NCBI GenBank assembly: GCA_963833465.1
Contig: CAWHXW010000001.1
Span: 36,705 to 100,704, forward strand
Source of the DNA: Fen-1298 sp963833465
GTDB taxonomy: Bacteria > Bacteroidota > Ignavibacteria > UBA10030
Direction of reading: 5' to 3'
DNA length: 64,000 nt
The position numbers and the translations under genes were made by a program. Every line of letters starts with the position of its first letter. Within the stretch, counting starts at the first letter, position 1. Shown here piece by piece: positions 45,335 through 55,320 of the stretch. The notes below the pieces were generated by a model that saw nothing but the letters and a program-made list of their open reading frames with translations, did not search any database and was not told the DNA's origin.

Positions 45335-47341
45335 ATGGAAGCAGCATCAAGTGGTGTCAATATAATTCCGTTCGTTCCGTCAGCCGCAACAATACAAATG
45401 CCGGTAAAACAATCTAACAAACAAATATTTTTAAATAACGGTACACGGAATGCCACAAAGATTCTTTTATCCATCTGGGAAAATTCGGATGAAGGAATGA
45501 GATTGACGGATAGCAAAGGTATTATTGTGGCTGCAAATCCAACATATTGCCGGCTTGTAGGTAAAACATCTGAAGAACTTATCGGTTGCCTATTTACCAG
45601 CGTTCACGCTGACGTGGAAAACTTTGAAAAGATGGCGCACACTTATGAATCACATTTCATTGAGCGCAGAGCAGAACTGCAATCCGAACGAAGATTTGTA
45701 CTTTGGACGAACGACACTATCAACGTTGAAATAAATGATTCATATGTAGAAACAGATGATGGACACATGTTAATGCTTTCGCGATTTCGCGATATTGCGA
45801 TAGAAAAGCTTACCCAGAATGCCCTTACCGAAAGCGAATCGAAGTATCGCGGCCTCTTTGCAAATTCTGTGATGCCGATGTTTCAAAGTACTGTCGAAGG
45901 AAAATTAGTGAATGCTAACCGTGCTATGCTTAAACTACTCGGGTACAACAATTTCTATGAACTTGCAGAACTTGAAATCGCTCGCGACATATATGCTCAA
46001 TCAGATGAACGCAAAGCTGTAACAGAGGCATTGCACAGAAAAGGATATGTGGTCAATGCAGAACTGACATTAAAAAGAAAAAACGGAAAAATTCTTACTG
46101 TGCTGGAAAACGCACGCACCTTATATGATGAAAACGGAAAAGTTATCGGCTATGAAGGCATCTTGGAAGATATCACTGCACGTAAGTCTATGGAAAAGAA
46201 ATTGCAGGAATATGTTTGGGCGCTCGAAAAATCCAAGAGCGCACTAACCGAATTAAATGCACAAAAAGACAAACTATTTTCAATTCTTTCACATGATCTT
46301 CGATCTCCATTCAGCAGTATTTTGGGGTTTTGCGATATTCTTTTAAAAGAAAATGAACAACTCACAAATGAGGACAGATTGCAGTTTATAGCATATATAC
46401 AGGAAGCGGCACAGGATCAACTTGCATTAGTGAATAAGCTTCTCGATTGGTCGCGTTTAGAATCCGGTCATGCTCGAATTGAACAGACAGAGATCGACAT
46501 ACAAGACATTGTCAAAAAGAGTATTAATTCTTTATTAGGAATGGCACATCAAAAACAAGTGAAACTGCAGACGACATTACCTGCTAATATAGCTGTACGC
46601 GGAGATAGATATATGCTGGGTCAAGTATTCGGGAATCTCATTGGAAACTCGCTCAAGTTCACACCGGCAGGTGGTGCAATCACGATAGAGCTAATCAAAG
46701 AACAAAGCGACCAGTGGGTGATCGGAGTTCGCGATACAGGTATTGGCATACCTGAAGAAGATTTGCACAAGCTTTTCAAGATCGAAGAGAAATATACACG
46801 CAAAGGATTGCAGGGTGAAAAAGGGACAGGATTAGGTTTACCGATTGTTCATGAAATCATTTTGAAGCATAACGGAACGATTGACGTTAAAAGTCATTTT
46901 GGTGCAGGAACCATCTTTTCAATTACACTCCCTAAAAGTCGGCCTCAAACAAATGAAAACATTCTTGTAGTCGATGATGAACAGGGGATGCGTATGCTCC
47001 ACACACGATATATCAAACGAGTACTCCCGGATGCAAATGTATTGCACGCGTCGAACGGTGCGGAGGCATTGCAGCTTGCACGTGAGTTTAATCCGAAAGT
47101 AATTATTTCTGATAACGATATGCCGGACGTTGATGGTAAAGATTTAGTTCGCAATTTAAAATTAGATCCGATGACAGCCAACATTCCAATCATTATAGTC
47201 ACCGGACACGATTCGGATGCAAATCGCGAAGCTCTTAAACAGTATGGAGCAGCTGCTATATTAACTAAACCAATTACATCTGAACAACTTTTAGATATTA
47301 TAAAAAATATAGAAACTTGTGAGATTAATATAGCTGTTTGA
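45335..47341 (+). CDS. Hybrid sensor histidine kinase with two PAS domains and a receiver domain
   Basis: 668 residues, no transmembrane segment, so a cytosolic sensor. Order: PAS (about 45-150), PAS (about 165-285), HisKA with the phospho-acceptor His near 320 (SILSHDLRSPFSSILGF), HATPase (N-box GNLIGNSLKFTP, DTGIGIPEEDL, GTGLGLPI) and a C-terminal receiver with phospho-acceptor Asp near 592 (VIISDNDMPDVDG) and the conserved Lys in LTKPI. AAGGAGG precedes the ATG. No response regulator or target gene is adjacent, so the signal is unknown; the fused receiver may relay to a distant partner. Confidence 0.95.
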   Translation: MEAASSGVNIIPFVPSAATIQMPVKQSNKQIFLNNGTRNATKILLSIWENSDEGMRLTDSKGIIVAANPTYCRLVGKTSEELIGCLFTSVHADVENFEKMAHTYESHFIERRAELQSERRFVLWTNDTINVEINDSYVETDDGHMLMLSRFRDIAIEKLTQNALTESESKYRGLFANSVMPMFQSTVEGKLVNANRAMLKLLGYNNFYELAELEIARDIYAQSDERKAVTEALHRKGYVVNAELTLKRKNGKILTVLENARTLYDENGKVIGYEGILEDITARKSMEKKLQEYVWALEKSKSALTELNAQKDKLFSILSHDLRSPFSSILGFCDILLKENEQLTNEDRLQFIAYIQEAAQDQLALVNKLLDWSRLESGHARIEQTEIDIQDIVKKSINSLLGMAHQKQVKLQTTLPANIAVRGDRYMLGQVFGNLIGNSLKFTPAGGAITIELIKEQSDQWVIGVRDTGIGIPEEDLHKLFKIEEKYTRKGLQGEKGTGLGLPIVHEIILKHNGTIDVKSHFGAGTIFSITLPKSRPQTNENILVVDDEQGMRMLHTRYIKRVLPDANVLHASNGAEALQLAREFNPKVIISDNDMPDVDGKDLVRNLKLDPMTANIPIIIVTGHDSDANREALKQYGAAAILTKPITSEQLLDIIKNIETCEINIAV

Positions 47342-47362
47342 ATTAAAAATCTTCTTCTCAGG

Positions 47363-47409
47363 CCTTTCCACGGATGCTTCCTCAAGAATGATCTTGAACT
47401 GTGGAAAGG
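47363..47409 (+). terminator. Two-tier hairpin after the hybrid kinase gene
   Basis: Outer arms CCTTTCCAC (47363-47371) and GTGGAAAGG (47401-47409), inner arms TCAAG (47382-47386) and CTTGA (47393-47397). It begins 22 bases after the stop codon and lies between convergent genes. The following bases are pyrimidine-rich rather than a pure T-run. Confidence 0.6.
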
Positions 47410-47538
47410 TCCCTCCTTAAATATTCAAAAAAAGATTGAAATTGCTTCGGTAGTTCAAATCCAGACAATTTTTAAACAACCTGAAAATATTCTTCAATGA
47501 AGCGAAGACTTTTTAAATATCTCACATATAAAAACAGT

Positions 47539-48243
47539 CTAATTTAGGCGCAGAAGATTTGTTGCCGGAAGAAACCATGTATAAAGCAACCAAAGGGAGA
47601 AACCAACAGAGAGAGGAATCGAAATATTATCGTCAATCTTGACAGGGAGTGCTTCTACAATAGTTCCGATTATCGAAGCAATGATTCCGATAAAGTATTC
47701 CATTGGAATATTTTCGATCTTTGGTGCAACAAGAATTACAAGAACAGCAGAGATAAAGAAAGCCAGAGAGCCCTCAAAACTTTTGGCAAGAAAACGATGT
47801 TTGCCGTATCGCCTGCCAATGAGTGCAGAAGTCGTATCTGAAATTATTAAAATAGTAAAAGCGCTAATGGATATAACTTTGGGAAACAATAAAACGCATA
47901 GCAGCGCTGAGACAAGCACATTTGAAGCACCGTTTAATCTCTTTTTATTGATATCGGTTTCGTGCCGCCTTAGAAGCCATCCAAACCATTTATAAAACCA
48001 TCGCGCAACAGATTGAATATAGTACCGTGCTATATCGATACTAATGAATGCTGCTGTAATTGGCACAAGCAGAAAAAGTGCCATTTGCTTAGATATAAAA
48101 AAATAAATAATTGGGATACAAAGAGAAAAAAGATGAATTGACTTCCGTACCAATTCATACTTGTATTCGATGGTTGCGGAGTGATTTAATTGGTTTATCT
48201 CGTTACCATGCAAACTGAATTTCTCCTTAGTAACGTAAATCAC
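47539..48243 (-). CDS. CTP-dependent polyprenol/diacylglycerol kinase-like membrane protein (SEC59/DGK1/VTE5 type)
   Basis: 234 residues with about seven hydrophobic helices. Conserved family features are YELVRKSIHLFSLCIP at the N-terminus, DIARYYIQ, and the polar loop SDTTSALIGRRYGKHRF followed by KSFEGSLAFF, which resembles the CTP-binding region shared with phosphatidate cytidylyltransferase. Related eukaryotic enzymes phosphorylate dolichol, diacylglycerol or phytol with CTP. The bacterial substrate is unknown. It is followed upstream by ftsH on the same strand with a 69-base gap. Confidence 0.8.
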   Translation of the reverse strand: MIYVTKEKFSLHGNEINQLNHSATIEYKYELVRKSIHLFSLCIPIIYFFISKQMALFLLVPITAAFISIDIARYYIQSVARWFYKWFGWLLRRHETDINKKRLNGASNVLVSALLCVLLFPKVISISAFTILIISDTTSALIGRRYGKHRFLAKSFEGSLAFFISAVLVILVAPKIENIPMEYFIGIIASIIGTIVEALPVKIDDNISIPLSVGFSLWLLYTWFLPATNLLRLN

Positions 48244-48312
48244 TATGGTTTTTTCTCATCACTTATTGTGGGAGACACCGGCTCACTTGCCTTTGCCCGT
48301 GCAGGCTTAATT

Positions 48313-50361
48313 TCAGAATACTTCTTTTTGAAGAGCTGATGTTCCATTTATATGTTTGCCGACAGGCGGCAATTCTTCCCCGTGAATAATTTTATCTATT
48401 TCTTCGGAGTCAAGGATTTCACGCTCAAGCAATGCATTTGCCAGGCGATGAAGAATCTTCGAGTTTTCTTTAAGAATTTTATCAGCACGTTTCATTGCCT
48501 TTGTCACAATTAATCGTACTTCAGCATCTATGGCAATTGCTGTGTTTTCACTGAAGTTGCGGGTTTTAGTAATTTCGCGGCCGAGAAAGAGTTCTTCTTC
48601 TTTCGCGCCATAAGATAATGGACCAAGTTTTTCGCTCATACCCCATTCGCACACCATTTTTCTTGCAAGTTCCGTAGCACGTTCAATATCATTACCTGCA
48701 CCGGTCGTGAATTGATTAAAAACGAGCTTCTCTGCTGCGCGCCCGCCAAGCATATAGGTAATCATAGCTTCGAGATACTCACGCGAATAAGAATGCTTTT
48801 CGTCAATCGGCAAATATGTCGTTACACCAAGTGCACGGCCTCGCGGTATAATCGTTACTTTATGTACGGGGTCGGCTTCCGGTAAAAATCGCGCTACGAG
48901 CACATGACCCGATTCATGATACGATGTCGTTTTCTTTTCTCGATCGGAAATGATCATGCTTTTTCGTTCCGTTCCCATCATCACTTTATCTTTTGCCTCT
49001 TCAAAATGATGCATAGCAACGACCTTACTGTTTTGTCGTGCAGCAAGCAGCGCAGCTTCGTTCACAAGATTTGCAATATCCGCACCTGATAAACCTGGCG
49101 TTCCTTTTGCCAGCACTTCCAATTTTACATCTTGATCAAGTGGAATATTCTTCGTATGAACGATAAAAATTCCTTCTCGTCCCTTTACATCCGGACGATC
49201 TACAACAACCTGTCGATCAAATCTTCCGGGACGCAGCAAAGCCGGATCAAGAACATCCGGCCGGTTTGTTGCGGCAATAATGATGACACCAGTATTTTGT
49301 TCAAAGCCATCCATTTCAACAAGCAACTGATTGAGAGTCTGTTCACGTTCATCGTGACCGCCGCCAATTCCGGCGCCACGGTGGCGGCCAACAGCATCAA
49401 TTTCATCTATAAAAATAATACATGGGGCGCTTCGTTTCCCTTGCTCGAATAAATCTCGAACGCGGCTTGCACCTACACCGACAAACATTTCCACAAAGTC
49501 CGCTCCGCTGATGGAAAAGAACGGAACACCAGCTTCTCCGGCAACTGCGCGCGCCATTAAAGTTTTACCTGTGCCTGGAGGTCCAAGCAGCAAAACTCCT
49601 TTAGGGATCTTTCCACCCAACCGCTGGAATTTTGTCGGCTCTCGCAAAAATTCGATAATTTCCTGCAATTCAACTTTCGCTTCATCGGCGCCGGCAACAT
49701 TTGCAAATGTAACTTGCGTTAATCCTTCCGTCAACAATTTCGCGCGGCTTTTCCCAAACGAGAATAAGCCCTTTGCTCCGCCGCCCGCACCGCCGCTTTG
49801 CATCCGCCGGAAAATGAATAACCAAATTCCGATTAGTAAAACCCATGGCAGAATACTGATTGCAGCATTTAACCAGGTGTTGTCTTCTTTTTCTACGCGA
49901 AACTTTAATCCTTTTGCCAACCAGTTATTGATGAGTGATTCATCAAGATTAGTATAAGGAAGTGTCAGTGTTATACGCGAAGCATTTCGAGCTGTTTTAC
50001 CGTTAGCAGTCTGGATATCCATAGGTTCTTTTAATTTCCCATGAAAATCAAATATTGCATAACCGTTAATTTTCACTGCTGCATCGCTGAACTTCTGATC
50101 GTTCAATAGCTGCTGGAAGGTTGTAAAGTTGACTTCATATTCAGTCTCTTCGTTAGTACGAAACACCCACATAAAAAGAAAAACCGCAAATAAAATAGCA
50201 ACCCAGCTTAAAATTACTTTTCCAAATTTTCCCCAGGGTGAATTTTCTTCATTTATCTTTTTTAACTGCCGCTTGGGAAAACGGGGAGGAATTGCACGCT
50301 TTTTCTGAGGTGCGTTTTGTTCATTTTCATCTTTGTTTTCTTTTTGTATATCACTGCTCAT
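48313..50361 (-). CDS. ftsH: ATP-dependent zinc metalloprotease FtsH
   Basis: Membrane-anchored AAA+ protease that removes damaged membrane and regulatory proteins. From the ATG at 50361 (GGAG 7 bases before; an earlier in-frame start at 50379 has none) it has 682 residues. Order: basic, charged N-tail (about 1-45), first transmembrane helix, periplasmic domain (about 70-165), second helix (about 166-186), Walker A GPPGTGKT near 258, FIDEIDAVGR, second-region-of-homology LRPGRFDRQV, and the zinc site HESGH near 481. The C-terminal end is typical. It is 27 bases downstream of hpt and likely in one operon with hpt and tilS. Confidence 0.97.
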   Translation of the reverse strand: MSSDIQKENKDENEQNAPQKKRAIPPRFPKRQLKKINEENSPWGKFGKVILSWVAILFAVFLFMWVFRTNEETEYEVNFTTFQQLLNDQKFSDAAVKINGYAIFDFHGKLKEPMDIQTANGKTARNASRITLTLPYTNLDESLINNWLAKGLKFRVEKEDNTWLNAAISILPWVLLIGIWLFIFRRMQSGGAGGGAKGLFSFGKSRAKLLTEGLTQVTFANVAGADEAKVELQEIIEFLREPTKFQRLGGKIPKGVLLLGPPGTGKTLMARAVAGEAGVPFFSISGADFVEMFVGVGASRVRDLFEQGKRSAPCIIFIDEIDAVGRHRGAGIGGGHDEREQTLNQLLVEMDGFEQNTGVIIIAATNRPDVLDPALLRPGRFDRQVVVDRPDVKGREGIFIVHTKNIPLDQDVKLEVLAKGTPGLSGADIANLVNEAALLAARQNSKVVAMHHFEEAKDKVMMGTERKSMIISDREKKTTSYHESGHVLVARFLPEADPVHKVTIIPRGRALGVTTYLPIDEKHSYSREYLEAMITYMLGGRAAEKLVFNQFTTGAGNDIERATELARKMVCEWGMSEKLGPLSYGAKEEELFLGREITKTRNFSENTAIAIDAEVRLIVTKAMKRADKILKENSKILHRLANALLEREILDSEEIDKIIHGEELPPVGKHINGTSALQKEVF

Positions 50362-50387
50362 TTCAAACTCCATTATCATTAAGCCAC

Positions 50388-50951
50388 TTACTCCGGTTCG
50401 ATATTCCTTTCCAAAGTAAGCCTATAAATTGACTTTAAGTTACGAACTTTTTGCGCGTAGTCCAAGCCATAGCCAATAACGAAATCCGGTGGGATCTCAA
50501 AACCGGTATAATTGACAGGGAAATCGATTTTCAGATTATCTTTTTTTAATAACAATGAAACGAACTTCAATGATGTTGGATTCTCTTTTTCTATAATTTT
50601 CTTAATGAATGCAATTGACAATCCAGAATCGATAATATCTTCCACCACAAGTATATCCCGCCCCATAACCTCACAACTCAAGTTCTTCAATAGTTTCACT
50701 TGTCCGGATGAGATTTTGGCATCTCCATAACTGGAAAGTTTAAGGAAATCTATTTCACAATCAATAGTAATTTTGCGAATAAGATCCGCAAGAAAAATAA
50801 ACGAGCCATTCAAAATACCGATAAACACTGGTGTCTTCCCTGCATAATCGGCGTCGATAATTGCGGCAAGCTCCGTAATTCGTTTTCGGATTTGTTCTTC
50901 AGATATGAAGGGTTCAAATTTATCGTCGTTAATTCTAATAAATTCAGTCAT
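50388..50951 (-). CDS. hpt: Hypoxanthine phosphoribosyltransferase
   Basis: Salvages hypoxanthine and guanine with PRPP. 187 residues with the PRPP loop VVEDIIDSGLS near 100 and the early IGILNGSFIFLADL motif. FVIGYGLDYAQKVRNL near the C-terminus is the purine-binding region. It overlaps the end of tilS by 8 bases and precedes ftsH, the same tilS-hpt-ftsH order known from many bacteria including Bacillus. Confidence 0.96.
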   Translation of the reverse strand: MTEFIRINDDKFEPFISEEQIRKRITELAAIIDADYAGKTPVFIGILNGSFIFLADLIRKITIDCEIDFLKLSSYGDAKISSGQVKLLKNLSCEVMGRDILVVEDIIDSGLSIAFIKKIIEKENPTSLKFVSLLLKKDNLKIDFPVNYTGFEIPPDFVIGYGLDYAQKVRNLKSIYRLTLERNIEPE

Positions 50952-52368
50952 GACAAACTACTGCTAATGATTTACAAGAAAGCCGAATCGCTGTTCGTGT
51001 TTGACCTGTCAATTTGAATCGATCGTCTAGCCGCTTTCCGCAGATCCAAACGATATTGCCGTCAGACTCTAAGATGGGAATGAAAGATTTTTGATATCGC
51101 GGTACTTTTTGATCTGTAAAGAAATCACTCAACTTCTTCTTAGTTTTCATGCCGAGCGGAATAAACCAATCACCTGCGTGCCATGGGCGCAGAATAAGGT
51201 GTTTACCTAATCTCTCGGCATCTATAAACTCAATTCCACATGTTCCAGTATATGCAGATGGTACTTTTTCCGGTGTGCTGATAGAGACAAGATAATTTTT
51301 ATAGTCATAGCTTTTACCAAGCTCTACTTGTTTAACATTTTCTTGTTCGTCATCTGTAATTTTAAAAACGATATAATCTCGATTGCGGCATGCGAGAAAT
51401 CTGTCGCCTAATTCCACAATTCGCCCGGTTGGTTGAAAGCAAAGCCGGCGAAGCGCATTGACTTTTTTCTCTGTTGGTTCAACATTCATCCGATTAAGAA
51501 TATCAATAAATAATTCATTCCATAGAAAGTTGGGTTCCAATTTCATTTTTTTTACATTCAACGTCAAATGTTTATGCAAATCTTTTCGTGTGATCAAAGA
51601 TATTTTCTTTTTAACAATGCCTTGCATTTTATTATTCACATCCAGCATAATATCGGCAACATTATTCAATGTCTGAATAATGTCAGGATTGCGTTTCTGT
51701 AAAACTGGAAGAATGCTATGCCGCAGTTCATTCCTTCGATATACAAGCGAACGATTTGATGAATCGTTCCTATACTTGATACCCTGATCTATTGCATATG
51801 CTTCAATCTCTTTTCGCGTTGCAAAAAGTAACGGGCGAATAATACAACCTAATTTTCGTTTTGGAGGAATCCCGGCCAAGCCATGGATACCGGTTCCCCG
51901 CATAATATTAAGAAGCACTGTTTCTGCATTATCATCTGCATGATGTGCGGTTGCAACTGTACAAGCATTAGTCTTTAATCTAATTTGCTCAAAGTAATTA
52001 TATCGCAGAATGCGCGCAGCAAGCTGTTTAGAAAATCCAAATTTGTGCGCGAAGTGGCTTACATCAACTCGCTCAAAAAAGAACGGAATATTGTGATAAA
52101 CCGACACTTCATTGACGAATTTTTCATCTTCTAAAGATTCTTCACCGCGCAATTGATGGTTGACATGAATAACTGAAAGATGTAATTTTATTTTATCGCT
52201 CAATTTTAAAAATAAATTAAACATAACCATTGAATCAATACCACCACTTACAGCAAGAAGCAATGATTGTTTTTGAGAAACTAACTGATGATTATGAATA
52301 TAATCTTCAAATTTTATTTCCAATTGGTCCATACACGTAGCATGAAGATTGTTTTTGTGTTCCGGCAC
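50944..52368 (-). CDS. tilS: tRNA(Ile)-lysidine synthetase
   Basis: Converts the wobble cytidine of tRNA-Ile(CAU) to lysidine, needed to read AUA codons. 474 residues with the PP-loop SGGIDSM (41-47), HVNHQLRGEES, TAHHADDNAETVLLN and GLAGIPPKR, then the C-terminal substrate-recognition region. The frame opens with GTG at 52368; a later ATG at 52332 (MDQLEIKFEDYIH) is also possible, and neither has a clear ribosome site. First gene of the tilS-hpt-ftsH run. Confidence 0.95.
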   Translation of the reverse strand: MPEHKNNLHATCMDQLEIKFEDYIHNHQLVSQKQSLLLAVSGGIDSMVMFNLFLKLSDKIKLHLSVIHVNHQLRGEESLEDEKFVNEVSVYHNIPFFFERVDVSHFAHKFGFSKQLAARILRYNYFEQIRLKTNACTVATAHHADDNAETVLLNIMRGTGIHGLAGIPPKRKLGCIIRPLLFATRKEIEAYAIDQGIKYRNDSSNRSLVYRRNELRHSILPVLQKRNPDIIQTLNNVADIMLDVNNKMQGIVKKKISLITRKDLHKHLTLNVKKMKLEPNFLWNELFIDILNRMNVEPTEKKVNALRRLCFQPTGRIVELGDRFLACRNRDYIVFKITDDEQENVKQVELGKSYDYKNYLVSISTPEKVPSAYTGTCGIEFIDAERLGKHLILRPWHAGDWFIPLGMKTKKKLSDFFTDQKVPRYQKSFIPILESDGNIVWICGKRLDDRFKLTGQTRTAIRLSCKSLAVVCHD

Positions 52369-52828
52369 ACATTATAAAAAAACCTGACTTGTTCACATGC
52401 AGAGTTTTCGGCAGGAAAGTTTTTCAAGTCAAGCTGTTAAACCTTTACTTTATGATAAGATACTGGTTTTTGGATGGAAAGACAATAACAGTATTGAAGC
52501 TATTAAGATTAGTTTTTTATGCTATAATAAATAAAATACCATACCGGATAGATTGCAATACTCGAAGTAATTTCTTTCACTTATATGACCGCTTCGCACT
52601 CAGAGTATCAATTCCACTGTTTAATAAAAATAATTTGCAAATCGTTTTAATACAGTTATTCTTCCAGTTGACAATTTCATCTAACCTTTTTTATACTATC
52701 AATTTTCAATAAAACACATCTATTGCAATTTGTTTATAAGTTCTCCTATATCTGCCGAGCAGCTGATTTTTCAAGTTTTCATTTTTATTAATTCTTAAAC
52801 AGCGAGCGATTGAAATTATGGCGAAATA
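52369..52828. other. Gene-free gap between tilS and the LacI-family gene
   Basis: About 460 bases, very A+T-rich. A plus-strand frame of 107 codons (52389-52712) shows no family resemblance and a composition typical of random A+T-rich DNA. The tilS promoter should lie in the left part, but no clear elements stand out. Confidence 0.5.
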
Positions 52829-53851
52829 CTAAGCCGATTTTCTCACAATCAGTTTAGTGTCTAATATAAATGTTTTCGTTTCTTTAATTTTATTTTCAAT
52901 AATATCAATCAATATTTCTGCGGCTTTTCTTCCCATTTCAAACGAGGGTTGATCGATTGTAGTTATAGGAGGATCAACTAAATCCGTGATTTTATTATTT
53001 GAGAATCCTATTATCGCCATATCTTCAGGAATTTTTAAGCCGGCTTCTTTTACTCTTTGAAAAGCGCCTATGGCCACCGGATCATTAACTGCAAAAATTG
53101 CATCTGGAATTATTTTATCCTTAAGCAATGAATCCATTGAATCGTATCCGTCTTGCTCATGCATACCACCGTATCGCACAAATCCATTTCTTGGAGAAAT
53201 ATTGATCCGCTTTAGAGCATTAATATATCCGTTGCGTCTTTTTTTGCAAATATCTAATTTTTTAGGTCCTGCAAGATGAGCGATTTCTTTATATCCTTTC
53301 TCAATCAGATAAGTTACCGCATTAAAAGCACTTCTATAATCATCAATCACAACTTTGTTTGCTTTTACATCTTTACAGACACGATCAAAGAATACTATTG
53401 GTATTCTCCTTTTAATTAATTCTTTAAAGTGATCGCTGTTTTTTGTATTTTGAGATATTGAAACGAGTATCCCTGCAACCCGATGATGCATCATCAAATT
53501 TGTATTTATGACTTCTCTTTCATAGCTCTCATTCGATTGGCAAAGTACAATTGTGTAACCAGATTGGTATGCAACTTCCTCTATTCCGCTTATTGCTGAA
53601 GAAAAGAAATCATGTTTAATCTCAGGAACAATAACACCTATAGTTTTAGTTTGGCTACTTTTAAGACTTTGTGCAATCGGGTTAGGGTAGTAATGTAATA
53701 TTTTTGCTAATTTATTTACTTTTTCTTTTGTTTGGGTTTTTATGTGCGGATGATTATTCAGCGCCCGGGATACTGTGGAAGGAGATATTCCAAGTCTCTT
53801 CGCAATGTCAATTATTGTTGTATGTTTTGAAGTATGTTTTATGACTGGCAA
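52829..53851 (-). CDS. LacI-family transcriptional regulator
   Basis: 340 residues. The N-terminal DNA-binding domain TIIDIAKRLGISPSTVSRALN (about 12-32) and hinge NPIAQSLKSSQTKTIGVI are followed by a periplasmic-binding-protein-like effector domain (about 70-335). Such regulators usually control sugar use and respond to a small ligand. A perfect palindrome of the family type lies just before its start, suggesting autoregulation. No sugar-use genes flank it, so the regulon must lie elsewhere; the effector is unknown. Confidence 0.95.
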   Translation of the reverse strand: MPVIKHTSKHTTIIDIAKRLGISPSTVSRALNNHPHIKTQTKEKVNKLAKILHYYPNPIAQSLKSSQTKTIGVIVPEIKHDFFSSAISGIEEVAYQSGYTIVLCQSNESYEREVINTNLMMHHRVAGILVSISQNTKNSDHFKELIKRRIPIVFFDRVCKDVKANKVVIDDYRSAFNAVTYLIEKGYKEIAHLAGPKKLDICKKRRNGYINALKRINISPRNGFVRYGGMHEQDGYDSMDSLLKDKIIPDAIFAVNDPVAIGAFQRVKEAGLKIPEDMAIIGFSNNKITDLVDPPITTIDQPSFEMGRKAAEILIDIIENKIKETKTFILDTKLIVRKSA

Positions 53852-53858
53852 TTATTTA

Positions 53859-53872
53859 CGCAAACGTTTGCA
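53859..53872. promoter_or_regulatory. LacI-family operator
   Basis: CGCAAACGTTTGCA, with the perfect palindrome GCAAACGTTTGC at 53860-53871. It is centred 15 bases before the ATG, so a bound repressor would block transcription or initiation of its own gene. The central CG and the AAACGTTT core are typical of this family. Confidence 0.8.
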
Positions 53873-54091
53873 TTAAAATTATAAAATATTATCTCTTTGT
53901 CAAGTATTGTATAAAATTTTTACAGATGATTTGAAGAAAATAAATTCGGTAAACGAGAATCAAAGCATTGCCAATTGAAGTTGTTTGAAAAAGTTACATG
54001 AGAATTGATGCATTTTAAATTATCATTCTTTCCACTTACACGAATCTCATGGTGTATTAAGGATCTACTATGAGTATTGATTTTATTTAAA

Positions 54092-54205
54092 CAAATGGAT
54101 TATGATATCATCCTCACAATCCATTTGCACCGTAATATTTAAATATTAGTAAGTATTATTTTACTCATAGTAAAGAACCCTGCGGCATAACCGCAGGGAG
54201 TTCTT
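54092..54205. terminator. Hairpins downstream of the porV-like gene
   Basis: A hairpin with arms CCCTGCGG (54178-54185) and CCGCAGGG (54191-54198), extended by AAGAAC/GTTCTT, lies 76 bases beyond the stop of the PorV-like gene and should end the large surface-protein transcript. A second, 10-bp perfect hairpin (54092-54101 with 54118-54127) follows. The rest of the gap 53873-54280 shows no gene. Confidence 0.6.
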
Positions 54206-54280
54206 GCCTAATTTTTAATAACTTTACCTTTTAGCAATTCACTTCTTTTACAATATTACTTTACAATTTAAATGGCTAAC

Positions 54281-55303
54281 TTACTTTAATCCTAATCCGA
54301 CGCTAAACATATTGACATTGTTCAGTAAACCGAAAGTAATATATGAGTAATCAATTTTTAGGTTGATATTGCTTATTTCATATTGTATACCGACTCCATA
54401 GTTAAGACCTTGTTCTGAGTCTTTTGCAAAGAGTCCTTTGTATCCCATTCGAAAGGCAATTAGATTGTCGAAGACATATTCGCCACCAACATTTATACTT
54501 TCTACATCATCACTTGGGTGCAATGCATCTATGGATATTATGAAGTTACTTTTGGACCAGCCTTTAAGAATATCCATGGAAACCCCAACTCGGAACATCA
54601 ATGGAAGGTCGAATTCATCAGTCATCAGACGAGCATTTATATTGGGATTATTCCCAGCAATACTCTCATCTATATCATGCTGCACTTGAAAATCCTGTCC
54701 TGCTAATTGCATTTTCGTGCCATAGTTTGATATACTCATTCCCAGCATTAATCCGGATAGTCTCGTATCAAACAGAACTCCTACGTCCACAGCAAAGCCT
54801 GAAGCATTGCTATGATAGTACCTTTCATTTATGTATTTAGCATTCATCCCTATGGCAAATTGATCGGTCAAGTTGCGCGCATAACTTAACCCAAATGCAC
54901 AACTAGCGGCATCAAAAAACTCACCAGTGCCTTCCGGCTGTATGACTGTTGTGCGCTCTATTGGATCCATTGTTAAAAAGGTAGCATTGACACCGATATT
55001 CCCGAAATCCCCTAAAGGCAGTACTGCCCCCGCATAGTTTAATGATAAATCTGCAATCCAATTTGTGTTAATAAAGCTTGCTTCGAAGTCAGTAATGCGT
55101 GCTATCCCTGCTGGATTCCAATACATAGCGCTGACATCATTGGCCACCGAAACATACGCACTGCCCATTGCTGTTCCACGCGCCCCCATATCAATACCTA
55201 AAAATCCTGCTGCAGTTGTCCCTACCTTCGTAACTCCTTGGGCATTAACGTCAAGTTGAACTATCAGCAGTAATCCTAAAATGACAAGTATGGATTTTTT
55301 CAT
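54281..55303 (-). CDS. PorV/PorQ-family outer-membrane protein
   Basis: 340 residues with a signal peptide (about 1-21, ending VNAQ) and the family start GFLGIDMGARGTAMGSAYVSVANDVSAMYWNPAGIA, then alternating beta-strands of an outer-membrane barrel ending in GLGLK. PorV shuttles T9SS cargo to the cell-surface attachment complex; PorQ-type relatives act similarly. It is the last gene after the TonB receptor and the giant T9SS protein, with 17 bases between it and the latter, so it may be a dedicated partner of that cargo. GGAG before the ATG supports the start. Confidence 0.88.
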   Translation of the reverse strand: MKKSILVILGLLLIVQLDVNAQGVTKVGTTAAGFLGIDMGARGTAMGSAYVSVANDVSAMYWNPAGIARITDFEASFINTNWIADLSLNYAGAVLPLGDFGNIGVNATFLTMDPIERTTVIQPEGTGEFFDAASCAFGLSYARNLTDQFAIGMNAKYINERYYHSNASGFAVDVGVLFDTRLSGLMLGMSISNYGTKMQLAGQDFQVQHDIDESIAGNNPNINARLMTDEFDLPLMFRVGVSMDILKGWSKSNFIISIDALHPSDDVESINVGGEYVFDNLIAFRMGYKGLFAKDSEQGLNYGVGIQYEISNINLKIDYSYITFGLLNNVNMFSVGLGLK

Positions 55304-55320
55304 GTTATATACTCCATTCT

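Noticed and set aside
52389..52712. 107-codon plus-strand reading frame
   Set aside because: No family resemblance, no ribosome site, and a composition typical of random A+T-rich DNA.
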